From Aeromicrobium flavum (GTDB taxonomy: Bacteria; Actinomycetota; Actinomycetes; Propionibacteriales; Nocardioidaceae), in contig NZ_BJZQ01000016.1 in NCBI RefSeq assembly GCF_007992115.1, positions 17,610 through 81,609 on the forward strand: a DNA stretch of 64,000 nt. The letters run 5' to 3'. Of this stretch, positions 44,587-52,455 are shown piece after piece. The notes under the pieces were generated by a model. The model made no database searches. It had not been told where the DNA came from and worked only from the letters and a program-made list of their open reading frames with translations. The first letter of the stretch is position 1. The number at the start of each line of letters is the position of its first letter. The translations under genes were made by a program, and so were the position numbers.

Positions 44587-45909
44587 GTGGTGACGCTCGA
44601 GGAACTCCAGGTCCGCACCCTCGGTGAGTGCAGGTACGACTCGCCGCTCGCCGACTACGTCGCCAGCCGCACCACCAATGCCTACTACGTCGCCGAGACC
44701 GATCGCGTCCTCATCGACGACACCATCTCGCTGCTGGCCGCTCGCGGCGAGACGCCGCTGACCGAGGTCCCCTCGTTCGAGCCCGGCGGCCCGCGCCGCA
44801 AGATCTTCTTCGACCCCAAGAAGACCAAGGTCGGCATCGTCACCTGCGGCGGCCTGTGCCCGGGCCTGAACGACGTCATCCGCGCCATCGTGCTGGAGCT
44901 CTTCGAGCACTACGGCGTCACCGACATCACCGGGTTCAAGAACGGCTACGCGGGCCTCGTGCCGGGCAAGTCGCCCGACCCGATCACCCTCACCCCCGCG
45001 TTCGTCGAGACGATCACCGACCGCGGCGGCACGGTGCTGGGTTCGTCGCGCGGCAGCCAGAACGTGCCGCAGATCGTCGACAACCTCGTGCACCGCGAGA
45101 TTGACATCCTCTTCGTCATCGGCGGCGACGGCTCGATGCGCGGCGCGCACGCCATCGCCGAGGAGGCCCTCTCGCGCGAGCTCGACATCGCCGTCGTGGG
45201 CGTGCCGAAGACGATCGACAACGACATCCCGCTGATCGGCACGAGCTTCGGATTCCAGACCGCCTACGCGAAGGCCGCGGAGTCCATCAAGGGCGCCCGC
45301 GTCGAGGTCGAGGCGGCCATCGGCGGCGTCGGCGTCGTCAAGGTCATGGGCCGGGCGGCCGGGTTCATCGCCTGCTACGCCGCGCTCGCCAACCACGACG
45401 CCGACTTCGTGCTCATCCCCGAGGTGCCGTTCAACCTCCAGGGCGAGAACGGCCTGCTCGCCACGCTGCGCAAGCGGGTCAAGGAGCGCGGCAGCGCCGT
45501 CATCGTGCTGGCCGAGGGCGCCGGCCAGGACCTGATCCCCGCCAGCCGGCGCAAGGACGCCAGCGGCAACACCGTGCTGGGCGACTTCGCGGGCTTCCTG
45601 CGCGCCCAGATCGCCCGCGACTTCAAGGACCACGACGAGCCGCTGACGCTGCGGTACTTCGACCCGGGCTACATGATCCGCTCGGTGCCGGCCGATGCCG
45701 CCGACTCCGTCTACTGCACGCGCCTGGCCCAGGCGGCCGTCCACGCGGCGATGGCCGGGCGCACCGACATGGTCATCGGCCGTCCCCGTCATCGCTTCGC
45801 TCACGTGCCGATCTCGGTCGTCGTGAAGAACACCCAGCAGGTCAACCCGGACGGCGACCTGTGGCTCTCGGTGCTCGAGTCCACGGCGCAGCCGTTCGAC
45901 ATGTCCTAG
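44587..45909 (+). CDS. 6-phosphofructokinase, long (plant/trypanosome-like) type
   Basis: 440 aa, about 120 longer than the E. coli enzyme because of an N-terminal extension. GIVTCGGLCPGLNDVIRA and GGDGSMRGAHAIAEE form the nucleotide site; VPKTIDNDIPLIGTSFGF has the catalytic Asp. At the two diagnostic positions it has Gly (GGDGS) and Lys (PKTIDND), the pairing found in ATP-dependent plant and trypanosome enzymes, so ATP rather than pyrophosphate is the likely phosphoryl donor (inference from family rules). Phosphorylates fructose 6-phosphate in glycolysis. GTG start from the leaderless box. Confidence 0.85.
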   Translation: MVTLEELQVRTLGECRYDSPLADYVASRTTNAYYVAETDRVLIDDTISLLAARGETPLTEVPSFEPGGPRRKIFFDPKKTKVGIVTCGGLCPGLNDVIRAIVLELFEHYGVTDITGFKNGYAGLVPGKSPDPITLTPAFVETITDRGGTVLGSSRGSQNVPQIVDNLVHREIDILFVIGGDGSMRGAHAIAEEALSRELDIAVVGVPKTIDNDIPLIGTSFGFQTAYAKAAESIKGARVEVEAAIGGVGVVKVMGRAAGFIACYAALANHDADFVLIPEVPFNLQGENGLLATLRKRVKERGSAVIVLAEGAGQDLIPASRRKDASGNTVLGDFAGFLRAQIARDFKDHDEPLTLRYFDPGYMIRSVPADAADSVYCTRLAQAAVHAAMAGRTDMVIGRPRHRFAHVPISVVVKNTQQVNPDGDLWLSVLESTAQPFDMS

Positions 45910-45973
45910 GCGGCGGATTCTGAGGCGCGGACGCGCTTCTCACTCCGTGAGACGCCCAGGGGGGTCGGTCGAA

Positions 45974-45998
45974 GGGTGACAGGCTCTGACTGTCACCC
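45974..45998 (+). promoter_or_regulatory. inverted repeat upstream of metY
   Basis: GGGTGACAG, 7 nt, CTGTCACCC: a perfect 9-bp inverted repeat ending 19 nt before the metY ATG. A second repeat, TCTCAC-TCC-GTGAGA, is at 45938-45952. These may be an operator or leader hairpin; they do not match a SAM riboswitch that I can recognise. Confidence 0.5.
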
Positions 45999-46017
45999 CG
46001 ACGTCGAAGGAGCACGT

Positions 46018-47307
46018 ATGAGCGAGAACTGGTCGTTCGAGACCAAGCAGATCCACGCCGGCCAGACACCCGACCCCACCACGGGTGCGCGTGCTCTGCC
46101 GATCTACCAGACCACCTCGTACCAGTTCCGCGACACCCAGCACGCCGCCGACCTGTTCGGCCTGGCCGAGCCGGGCAACATCTACACGCGCATCATGAAC
46201 CCGACGCAGGACGTCGTCGAGCAGCGCCTCGCCGCGCTCGAGGGTGGCGTCGGCGCCCTCCTGGTCGCCTCGGGCCAGGCCGCCACGACCGGCGCGCTCA
46301 CCAACGTCGCCGAGGCCGGCGACCACATCGTCGCGTCCGCCAGCCTCTACGGCGGCACCGACTCGCTGCTGCGCCACACGTTCCCGAAGCTCGGCATCGA
46401 GGTGACGTTCGTCGAGGACAACAACAACCCCGATGCATGGCGTGCCGCGGCCCGCGAGAACACGAAGGTGTTCTTCGGTGAAACGATCGGCAACCCCAAG
46501 GGCGACATCCTCGACCTCGAGGCCATCAGCGCGGTCGCGAAGGAGGTCGGCGTGCCGTTCATCGTCGACAACACTGTCGCCACGCCGTACCTGCTCAACC
46601 CCCTCAAGCACGGCGCCGACACGGTCGTCCACTCGGCCACGAAGTACATCGGCGGCCACGGCACGGCGATCGCCGGCGTCGTCATCGACGGCGGCACGTT
46701 CGACTACGCGGCCCACGGCGACAAGTTCCCCGGCTTCAACACCCCCGACGCCAGCTACCACGGCCTCGTCTTCACCGAGGCGCTCGGCCCGGCGGCGTTC
46801 ATCGCCAAGCTGCGCGTGCAGTACCTGCGCAACGTGGGCCCGGCGGTCTCGCCGTTCAACGCCTTCCTCATCGCCCAGGGCATCGAGACCCTGAGCCTTC
46901 GCCTCGAGCGCCACATCGAGAACACCCGCAAGGTGGCCGAGTGGCTGCAGGCGCGCGAGGACGTCGCGAAGGTCACCTGGGCCTCGCTCGACGGCAACCC
47001 CTACAAGGAGCTGGCCGACAAGTACACGCCCCGCGGATCGGGCGCCGTGCTGACCTTCGAGCTGCCCGGCGGCGTCGACGCCGGCCGCAAGTTCATCGAC
47101 GCGCTCGAGCTGTTCAGCCACGTCGCGAACATCGGCGACGTGCGCTCGCTGGCCATCCACCCGGCCAGCACGACGCACTCGCAGGGCACGCCCGAGGAGC
47201 ACGCCGCCACCGGCGTCACCCCCGGCCTGGTCCGCCTCGCGGTCGGCATCGAGGGCATCGACGACATCCTCGCGGACCTCGACGCCGGCTTCCGTGCGGC
47301 GAAGTAA
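46018..47307 (+). CDS. metY: O-acetylhomoserine sulfhydrylase (MetY)
   Basis: 429 aa Cys/Met-metabolism PLP enzyme. Motifs in order: YTRIMNPTQDVVEQRLAALE, SGQAATTGAL, ETIGNPKGDILD, VDNTVATPYL and the PLP lysine in VVHSATKYIGGHGTAIAG. LVRLAVGIEGIDDILADL closes the protein. It forms homocysteine from O-acetylhomoserine and sulfide. GAAGGAGC precedes the ATG. metX follows after 3 nt, giving a two-gene methionine operon. Confidence 0.93.
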   Translation: MSENWSFETKQIHAGQTPDPTTGARALPIYQTTSYQFRDTQHAADLFGLAEPGNIYTRIMNPTQDVVEQRLAALEGGVGALLVASGQAATTGALTNVAEAGDHIVASASLYGGTDSLLRHTFPKLGIEVTFVEDNNNPDAWRAAARENTKVFFGETIGNPKGDILDLEAISAVAKEVGVPFIVDNTVATPYLLNPLKHGADTVVHSATKYIGGHGTAIAGVVIDGGTFDYAAHGDKFPGFNTPDASYHGLVFTEALGPAAFIAKLRVQYLRNVGPAVSPFNAFLIAQGIETLSLRLERHIENTRKVAEWLQAREDVAKVTWASLDGNPYKELADKYTPRGSGAVLTFELPGGVDAGRKFIDALELFSHVANIGDVRSLAIHPASTTHSQGTPEEHAATGVTPGLVRLAVGIEGIDDILADLDAGFRAAK

Positions 47308-47310
47308 CCC

Positions 47311-48294
47311 GTGAGCACGATCCAGCCGCTGGGAGACCTCACCCTCGAAGTGGGTGAGGTCCTCCCGCGTCTGGAGGTCGCCTACGACACGTGGGGCGAG
47401 TTCACCGGCGACAACGCCGTCCTGGTCCTGCACGCCCTGACGGGCGACTCGATCGTGGCCGGCCCGGACGGCTGGTGGAACCAGGTCGTCGGCCCCGGCC
47501 TGGGCGTCGACACCGACCGCTTCTTCGTCGTCGCGGCCAACATCCTGGGCGGCTGCAAGGGCACGACCGGTCCGGCGTCCGAGGCCCCCGACGGCCGCGT
47601 CTGGGGCAACCGGTTCCCGGCTGTCACCGTGCGCGACCAGGTCGCCGCCGAGGCGATGCTGGCCGACCACCTCGGCATCGAGAGCTGGCACGCGGTCATC
47701 GGCGGATCGGCCGGCGGCATGCGTGCGGTGGAGTGGGCGGTGACGCACCCCGAGCGGGTGCAGCGCCTCTTCCTGCTGGCGTCCTCGGCCTACGCGTCGG
47801 CCGAGCAGATCGCCTGGACCACCACCCAGGCCGACATCATCCGCGCGGCCGGCCCCGACGAAGGCCTCGGCCTCGCGCGCCGGATCGCGCACACCACGTA
47901 CCGCAGCGAGGCCGAGCTGGCCGAGCGCTTCGGCCGCGAGGTCCAGCCCGACGGCCGGTTCGCGGTGCAGTCCTATCTGCAGCACCACGGCGACAAGCTC
48001 CACAAGCGCTTCGACGCGTGGTCGTACATCACCCTCGGCGACGCGATGAACAGCCACGACGTGGGCCGCGGTCGCGGTGGCCTCGCGGCGGCGCTCGGGC
48101 GGGTCACCGCCCGCACCGTCGTCGCGGCGATCGACTCCGACCGGCTCTACCCGCCGTACCAGCAGCAGGAGCTGGCCGACCTCATCCCGACGGCCGAGCC
48201 GCTCGCGGTGGTCACCTCGCCGCACGGTCACGACGGGTTCCTCATCGAGCACGAGCAGGTCGGCGCGCTGGCCCACGACCTCCTCGCGACCTGA
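47311..48294 (+). CDS. metX: homoserine O-acetyltransferase (MetX)
   Basis: 327 aa alpha/beta-hydrolase fold. LVLHALTGDS, the nucleophile in IGGSAGGMRAVEWA, NILGGCKGTTGP, and the Asp/His ends (IDSDRLYPPYQQ; HGHDGFLIEH) are characteristic of MetX. Acetylates homoserine with acetyl-CoA to feed MetY. GTG start 3 nt after metY. The length (327 aa) is slightly shorter than many MetX proteins (about 370-380), mainly at the N-terminus. Confidence 0.92.
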   Translation: MSTIQPLGDLTLEVGEVLPRLEVAYDTWGEFTGDNAVLVLHALTGDSIVAGPDGWWNQVVGPGLGVDTDRFFVVAANILGGCKGTTGPASEAPDGRVWGNRFPAVTVRDQVAAEAMLADHLGIESWHAVIGGSAGGMRAVEWAVTHPERVQRLFLLASSAYASAEQIAWTTTQADIIRAAGPDEGLGLARRIAHTTYRSEAELAERFGREVQPDGRFAVQSYLQHHGDKLHKRFDAWSYITLGDAMNSHDVGRGRGGLAAALGRVTARTVVAAIDSDRLYPPYQQQELADLIPTAEPLAVVTSPHGHDGFLIEHEQVGALAHDLLAT

Positions 48295-48339
48295 CGGCCT
48301 CCGCTAGCGCAACCGCGGAGACCGTGTTGTCGTGAAGAC

Positions 48340-48612
48340 ATGGCACCGAAGAAGGACGCACCGTCCAGTCTGAAGAACCCCGACATGTACGAGGAGCTGC
48401 GCGAGGACGGCGCCTCCAAGTCCAAGGCCGCACGGATCTCGAACGCCGCCGCCCGCGACGGCAAGAAGACCGTGGGCAAGCGCGGCGGTAGCTCGCCGGC
48501 CTACGAGGACTGGACCGTCGCCGACCTGCGCAAGCGCGCCAAGGAGATCGGCCTGTCGGGCTACTCAAACAAGAAGAAGTCCGACCTCATCGACATGCTG
48601 CGCCACTCCTGA
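48340..48612 (+). CDS. small Rho-N/SAP-like basic protein
   Basis: 90 aa. N-terminal PSSLKNPDMYEELREDGASK and KAARISNAAARDG resemble the short DUF7218-type region; the C-terminal YEDWTVADLRKRAKEIG and KKKSDLIDMLRHS form a Rho-N/SAP-like helix-extended-helix module that binds nucleic acid in other proteins. Highly basic. Probably a nucleoid or RNA-associated protein. A family C hairpin begins 5 nt after its stop. Confidence 0.75.
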   Translation: MAPKKDAPSSLKNPDMYEELREDGASKSKAARISNAAARDGKKTVGKRGGSSPAYEDWTVADLRKRAKEIGLSGYSNKKKSDLIDMLRHS

Positions 48613-48616
48613 CGCG

Positions 48617-48675
48617 CTGAGTTGCACGTTCGGCCGCCGACACGCCGTTGAAAGGTGGCCGAACGTGCAACTCAG
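48617..48675. repeat. family C hairpin element, copy 1 (59 bp, 19-21-19)
   Basis: Perfect 19-nt arms (CTGAGTTGCACGTTCGGCC and its complement) around a 21-nt loop. It sits between the stop of the Rho-N gene (5 nt) and the stop of the first cutinase (12 nt). Identical arms and length recur at 49674. Confidence 0.92.
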
Positions 48676-48687
48676 GGGTCTTGGCAC

Positions 48688-49548
48688 TCAGTTCAGGCGG
48701 TAGTCCGAGATCCCGCTCGCTGCCGAGGGCACCGGGCCGGGGGCGATGAACTGCTCGTACCGCGCGTCGTTGTCGACGTAGCGCTTCAGCCACGCGATCG
48801 TGTACTTCGCCACGAGGGTGTTGTCGCTCGTGGGCGCGAAGTGGTTGGCGCCGCCCAGCTCGAGGTAGGAACGTCGCTCGGCGTTCGTCAGCGACGAGTA
48901 GAACGGGATGGCGTGCGAGGCCACCGGCGCAATGGAGTCGTTCTGGGCTCCGATCACGAGCGACGCCGCCTCGACCTCGGGCCACGTCTTGTCGGAGTTC
49001 CACGGCGTGAGGCCGATCGTCGCTTCGATCGACGGACGGTCCTTGGCCGCCTCGAGCGTGCCGCCGCCGCCCATCGAGTGACCGATCAGGGCCTGGCGCG
49101 ACGGGTCGATCCGGGAGCCGACCGTGGGGTCGGCGATCGTCTGGTCGACGGCCGCCAGCAGCTGGTCGCCGCGCGACGCCGGCTGGTTGAACCCCGAGAA
49201 CGTGTCGATCGTGATGACGACGAAGCCCTGCGAGGCCAGCCGCGGGCCGAGCCAGGCGATGACGCGTTGCGGCGAGACGAAGCCCGGCGAGATCGCGATG
49301 ACGCCGAAGGTGCCGTCGGCGGTGGAACTCGGGTAGTAGATCGTGCCGCCGCCGTACCCCCGCGCGGCGCGCGACGTGATGATCTTCGTGCTGACGGCGT
49401 AGGGCCCACGCAGCGCCTCGATGCTGGAGGTGGTGGGCGCCGGGCCGCGCTCGTACGGGTTGTCGGCCGCGGCCACCGGCTGGGCGGCGGTGCCGATAGC
49501 GAGGGCGGCGCTCGCGAACGCGGCGGCGAGCAGGCGGGACAGGTTCAT
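48688..49548 (-). CDS. secreted cutinase/PET-hydrolase-like polyester hydrolase 1
   Basis: 286 aa with signal peptide (cleavage near VAAA, mature ADNPYERGPAP). The fold signatures match Thermobifida cutinases: GGGTIYYPSS, FGVIAISPGF, GFVVITIDT, IGHSMGGGGT, LTPWNSDKTW, GANHFAP. Triad Ser158, Asp204, His236 has the same spacing (46 and 32) as Ser130/Asp176/His208 of T. fusca TfCut2, and the substrate-clamping Trp is in LTPWN. Differences: no Cys at all, so the C-terminal disulfide is absent; the TfCut2 subsite Tyr is Phe (SPGF). It should hydrolyse polyesters such as cutin outside the cell; PET activity is possible but unproven. GAGGAG precedes the ATG. Confidence 0.88.
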   Translation of the reverse strand: MNLSRLLAAAFASAALAIGTAAQPVAAADNPYERGPAPTTSSIEALRGPYAVSTKIITSRAARGYGGGTIYYPSSTADGTFGVIAISPGFVSPQRVIAWLGPRLASQGFVVITIDTFSGFNQPASRGDQLLAAVDQTIADPTVGSRIDPSRQALIGHSMGGGGTLEAAKDRPSIEATIGLTPWNSDKTWPEVEAASLVIGAQNDSIAPVASHAIPFYSSLTNAERRSYLELGGANHFAPTSDNTLVAKYTIAWLKRYVDNDARYEQFIAPGPVPSAASGISDYRLN

Positions 49549-49647
49549 GGGACTCCTCGGGCGGCCGATCCGCGTCAGCCGCACCGGCGGTGCGCCGCGA
49601 TGGCGCCCTCAGCATGACCAGCGATCCCAGAACCTGTCCATGGGATG

Positions 49648-49663
49648 TGTGACCTGTCCCACA
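49648..49663 (-). promoter_or_regulatory. CRP-like half-conserved palindrome upstream of cutinase 1
   Basis: TGTGA-CCTGTC-CCACA, one mismatch from the TGTGA-N6-TCACA consensus, 99 nt upstream of the cutinase 1 ATG. Similar to the perfect site before bkdA. Confidence 0.4.
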
Positions 49664-49673
49664 TGCTGTCACT

Positions 49674-49732
49674 CTGAGTTGCACGTTCGGCCGCACGACG
49701 CGCGTGCACCGGCGGCCGAACGTGCAACTCAG
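49674..49732. repeat. family C hairpin element, copy 2 (59 bp, 19-21-19)
   Basis: Same 19-nt arms and same total length as 48617-48675, with a different 21-nt loop. It starts 6 nt after the stop of cutinase 2, i.e. in the same relative place as copy 1 has to cutinase 1. Confidence 0.92.
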
Positions 49733-49737
49733 CGGTC

Positions 49738-50598
49738 TCAGCGGATCCGGTAGTCCGAGATGCCGTTGCTCAGCGACGGCGACGGGCCGGGGGTGATGAA
49801 CTGCTCGTAGCGCTGGTCATCGTCGACAAAGCGCTTGAGCCAGGCGATCGAGTACTTCGCGATCGTCGTGTTGCTGGTGTTCGGCGCGAAGTGGCTGGCA
49901 CCGCGCAGCTCCAGGTACGAACGACGCTCGGCGTTCGTCAGCGAGTTGTAGAACGGGATCGCGTGCGATCCGACGGGCGCCACCGAGTCGTTCTGGGCAC
50001 CGATCTCGAGCGACGCGGCCTCGACCTCGGGCCACGTCTTGTCGGAGTTCCAGGGCGTCAGGCCGATCGTGGCCTCGATCGACCGGCGGTCCTTCGCGGC
50101 CTCGAGCGTGCCTCCGCCGCCCATCGAGTGGCCCATCACGGCCTGCCGTGAGGCGTCGACCCGCGAGCGGACCGTCGTGTCGGCGATCGTCTGGTCGAGT
50201 GCCGCCAGCAGCTGCGTGCCGCGCGAGCCCGGCTGGTCGAACCGGCTGTTCGTGTCGATCGTGATGACGACGAAGCCCTGCGAGGCGATCCGCGGACCCA
50301 GCCACGAGATCGTGGACTGCGCCGCGGTGAACCCGGGCGAGATCGCCACGACGCCGAAGGTGCCGTCCGACGTCGAGTTCGGGTAGTAGATCGTGCCGCC
50401 ACCGAACCCACGCGCCGCGAACGACGAGATGGTCTTGCTGCTGACGGAGTACGGACCGCGCGACGCCTCGATGCTGCTGTTGCTGGGCGCCGGCCCCCGC
50501 TCGTACGGGTTGTCGGCCGCGACCACCGGCTGCACGGCGGCACCGATGGAGAGTGTCGCACCGGCGAACGCCATCGCGATCATTCTGGACAACTTCAT
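49738..50598 (-). CDS. secreted cutinase/PET-hydrolase-like polyester hydrolase 2
   Basis: 286 aa, a close tandem paralogue of the neighbouring gene. Signal peptide ends near VVAA and the mature part starts ADNPYERG. Ser158 (MGHSMGGGG), Asp204 (GAQNDSVAP), His236 (GASHFAPN) are aligned position for position with the paralogue and with TfCut2 spacing. Also Cys-free and with SPGF in place of SPGY. The paralogues differ in the loop after the oxyanion Phe (TAAQST versus VSPQRV) and in surface residues, which could shift substrate preference. AAAGGAG ribosome site. Its 5' region is unusually AT-rich and full of palindromes, suggesting tight control. Confidence 0.88.
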   Translation of the reverse strand: MKLSRMIAMAFAGATLSIGAAVQPVVAADNPYERGPAPSNSSIEASRGPYSVSSKTISSFAARGFGGGTIYYPNSTSDGTFGVVAISPGFTAAQSTISWLGPRIASQGFVVITIDTNSRFDQPGSRGTQLLAALDQTIADTTVRSRVDASRQAVMGHSMGGGGTLEAAKDRRSIEATIGLTPWNSDKTWPEVEAASLEIGAQNDSVAPVGSHAIPFYNSLTNAERRSYLELRGASHFAPNTSNTTIAKYSIAWLKRFVDDDQRYEQFITPGPSPSLSNGISDYRIR

Positions 50599-50684
50599 GC
50601 TCGTCTCCTTTGACGGTCTGGATCGGATCCGCAGGGACGAGCACGTCGGCTTTTCCCCCCGATGACGGGCCGATCCAAGGTATC

Positions 50685-50699
50685 TGCACCACTGGTGCA
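50685..50699 (-). promoter_or_regulatory. operator-like palindrome 1
   Basis: TGCACCA-C-TGGTGCA, perfect 7-1-7 inverted repeat, 87 nt upstream of the cutinase 2 ATG. Confidence 0.55.
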
Positions 50700-50705
50700 C
50701 ATAGT

Positions 50706-50719
50706 TGGTGGACCCACCA
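50706..50719 (-). promoter_or_regulatory. operator-like palindrome 2
   Basis: TGGTGG-AC-CCACCA, perfect 6-2-6 inverted repeat, 6 nt from palindrome 1 and sharing the TGGTG half-site; it lies downstream of the TTGACA of a possible promoter. Confidence 0.5.
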
Positions 50720-50776
50720 TGCAGAGGCGACAAACCGAATGTCAAGACAAAATTTGTGACCCAGGACACACGAGGG

Positions 50777-50844
50777 AGCGCTGGGAGTGACGTTTGCGGG
50801 GTCGACACGCCGGTTTCGACCCCGGAAACGTCACGCTCAGCGCT
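50777..50844. repeat. family D hairpin element, copy 2 (68 bp, 28-12-28)
   Basis: Arms pair at 25 of 28 positions. Compared with the reverse complement of 5199-5266 it differs at only a few bases over 68, including a matching loop, so the two are one element in opposite orientation. It lies beyond the helicase terminator. Confidence 0.9.
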
Positions 50845-50854
50845 GCCGCCACAG

Positions 50855-50888
50855 CACGAAGGCCCCGGCAGGTGCCGGGGCCTTCGTG
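50855..50888. terminator. intrinsic terminator of the DEAD-box helicase gene
   Basis: Perfect 16-bp stem CACGAAGGCCCCGGCA / TGCCGGGGCCTTCGTG with a 2-nt loop, 20 nt after the helicase stop on its strand. Confidence 0.85.
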
Positions 50889-50907
50889 TGGTGACGTGCG
50901 TCGCAGG

Positions 50908-52281
50908 TCAGTTGCTCCGCGCGCTGGTCGGTGCGCTCGTCGGCGAGCCGTTGCGACGACGGCCCGGGCTGCGCGAGCCCTGGGGACGTCCGCCGGGTCC
51001 ACCGGGACGACCGCCGCCACGGTTCTGACCGCCGCGGCTCTGGCCGCCGCCGCCGCCGTTGCGCGAGCGCGAGTCGTTCGACATCTCGGGCGCCTCGGTG
51101 CCGGCGGTCGAGAGGGACTCGGCCGTCATCGGCTGCGGGGCGGACGCGACGTGGTGGTGACGCGCCGTCACCCCCGCCTTGCGCTGGAGCATCATGACGT
51201 CGCGCAGCGCCTCGGGCGTGGTCATCGTGACGACCGAGCCCGACTCGCCGGCGCGGGCGGTGCGGCCCGAGCGGTGCAGGTACGCCTTGTGCTCGGCAGG
51301 CGCGTCGTAGTGCACGACCAGGCCGATGCCGTCGACGTGGATGCCGCGGGCGGCGACGTCGGTGGCGACGATGACGCTGGCGTCACCGCGGCTGAACTGC
51401 GCGAGGTTGCGCTCGCGGTGGCGCTGCGACAGGTCGCCGTGCATGTCGACGGCGGTGACGCCCTTCATGCTGAGCTGCTTGGCCAGGCGCGTGGCGCCGC
51501 GACGGGTGCGCGTGAACACGATGCTGCGCGGGTTGGCGCTCAGCAGCTCGTAGGCGGCGCGGGTCTTGTCGGTCGCGTCGCTGACGAGCACGTGGTGCTC
51601 CATGGTCTCGACGTTGTCGTCGGTGGAGTCCACCTCGAACAGCGCGTGCTGCGGCAGGTGCCGCTTGACCAGCTTGTCGACGTCGCCGTCGAGGGTGGCC
51701 GACAGCAGCAGGCGCTGGCTGTTCGCCGGAGTGCGCGAGAGCAGCGCGTCGATCGGCTTGAAGAAGCCGAGGTCGCACAGGTGGTCGGCTTCGTCGAGGA
51801 CGGTGATCTCGATGGCGTCGAGCGTCATGCAGCGACGGTCGAGCAGGTCGGTCAGGCGGCCGGGCGTCGCGATGACGAGGTCGACGCCGGACTTCATGGC
51901 GTTGATCTGCTTGTTGATCGGCACGCCGCCGTAGACGGTGGTGTGCTTGAGGCCCATCTTCTGCGCGAGCGGCAGCAGGGCGGTGTGCACCTGGATCGCG
52001 AGCTCACGCGTGGGCAGCAGGATCAGGGCGCGAGGCGCCTTCGGGCGGCTGGTGCCACCGGCGAGGCGGGCCAGGACCGGCAGGCCGAACGCGAGCGTCT
52101 TGCCCGATCCGGTGCGGGCGCGGCCCAGGACATTGCGTCCCTCGAGGGCCGCCGGGATGACGGCCTGCTGGATGGGGCTGGGGTTGACGATGTCCTGCAT
52201 GGCGAGCTTGCGCACGAGGCCGTCGGCGAGGTTGAAGTCGTTGAACGTGGGCAGCACAGGGCTGCGGTCAATCTGGGTCAA
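50908..52281 (-). CDS. DEAD-box RNA helicase with RGG-rich tail
   Basis: 457 aa. Q motif (FNDFNLADGLVRKLAMQDI...PSPIQ), Walker A ARTGSGKT, PTRELAIQ, VLDEADHL (DEAD), SAT, HGDLSQRHRERN and HRSGRTARAG are all present. The C-terminal 70 residues are low-complexity Gly/Arg/Ser (GGQNRGGGRPGGPGG), a flexible RNA-binding tail like RhlE or cold-shock helicases. The start is a TTG at 52281; the 174 bp upstream carry no gene and could be a long 5' leader as in cold-inducible helicases. Remodels RNA, possibly in ribosome assembly or decay. Confidence 0.88.
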   Translation of the reverse strand: MTQIDRSPVLPTFNDFNLADGLVRKLAMQDIVNPSPIQQAVIPAALEGRNVLGRARTGSGKTLAFGLPVLARLAGGTSRPKAPRALILLPTRELAIQVHTALLPLAQKMGLKHTTVYGGVPINKQINAMKSGVDLVIATPGRLTDLLDRRCMTLDAIEITVLDEADHLCDLGFFKPIDALLSRTPANSQRLLLSATLDGDVDKLVKRHLPQHALFEVDSTDDNVETMEHHVLVSDATDKTRAAYELLSANPRSIVFTRTRRGATRLAKQLSMKGVTAVDMHGDLSQRHRERNLAQFSRGDASVIVATDVAARGIHVDGIGLVVHYDAPAEHKAYLHRSGRTARAGESGSVVTMTTPEALRDVMMLQRKAGVTARHHHVASAPQPMTAESLSTAGTEAPEMSNDSRSRNGGGGGQSRGGQNRGGGRPGGPGGRPQGSRSPGRRRNGSPTSAPTSARSN

Positions 52282-52455
52282 GGGGTCTCAATCGATGATG
52301 TGCCCGCTTGCCAGGGGCGCGAATCTCCGCGCAACATCGTCGGGCCGGAACAGCGCTCGAAAGGCGCGTTCACCCTTCGACAGTAGCATTCGCAGGCCCT
52401 GGCGGCCCCATCCCGGCGACGTGACCCCCGACTCGTCCCGCCGGGGAAGGGCCGA

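Larger units (their letters stand above)
50599..50907. other. intergenic regulatory region of cutinase 2
   Basis: About 309 bp without a gene. From left to right: ribosome site, about 80 bp of plain sequence, two adjacent operator-like palindromes (50685-50699 and 50706-50719), an AT-rich stretch with TTGACA on the reverse strand (about 50741), the family D hairpin (50777-50844) and a terminator (50855-50888). Confidence 0.7.

Noticed and set aside
45910..46017. SAM riboswitch upstream of metY
   Set aside because: The 108-nt leader lacks the conserved core of the SAM-I, SAM-II or SAM-IV classes that I can recall; only simple inverted repeats are seen.
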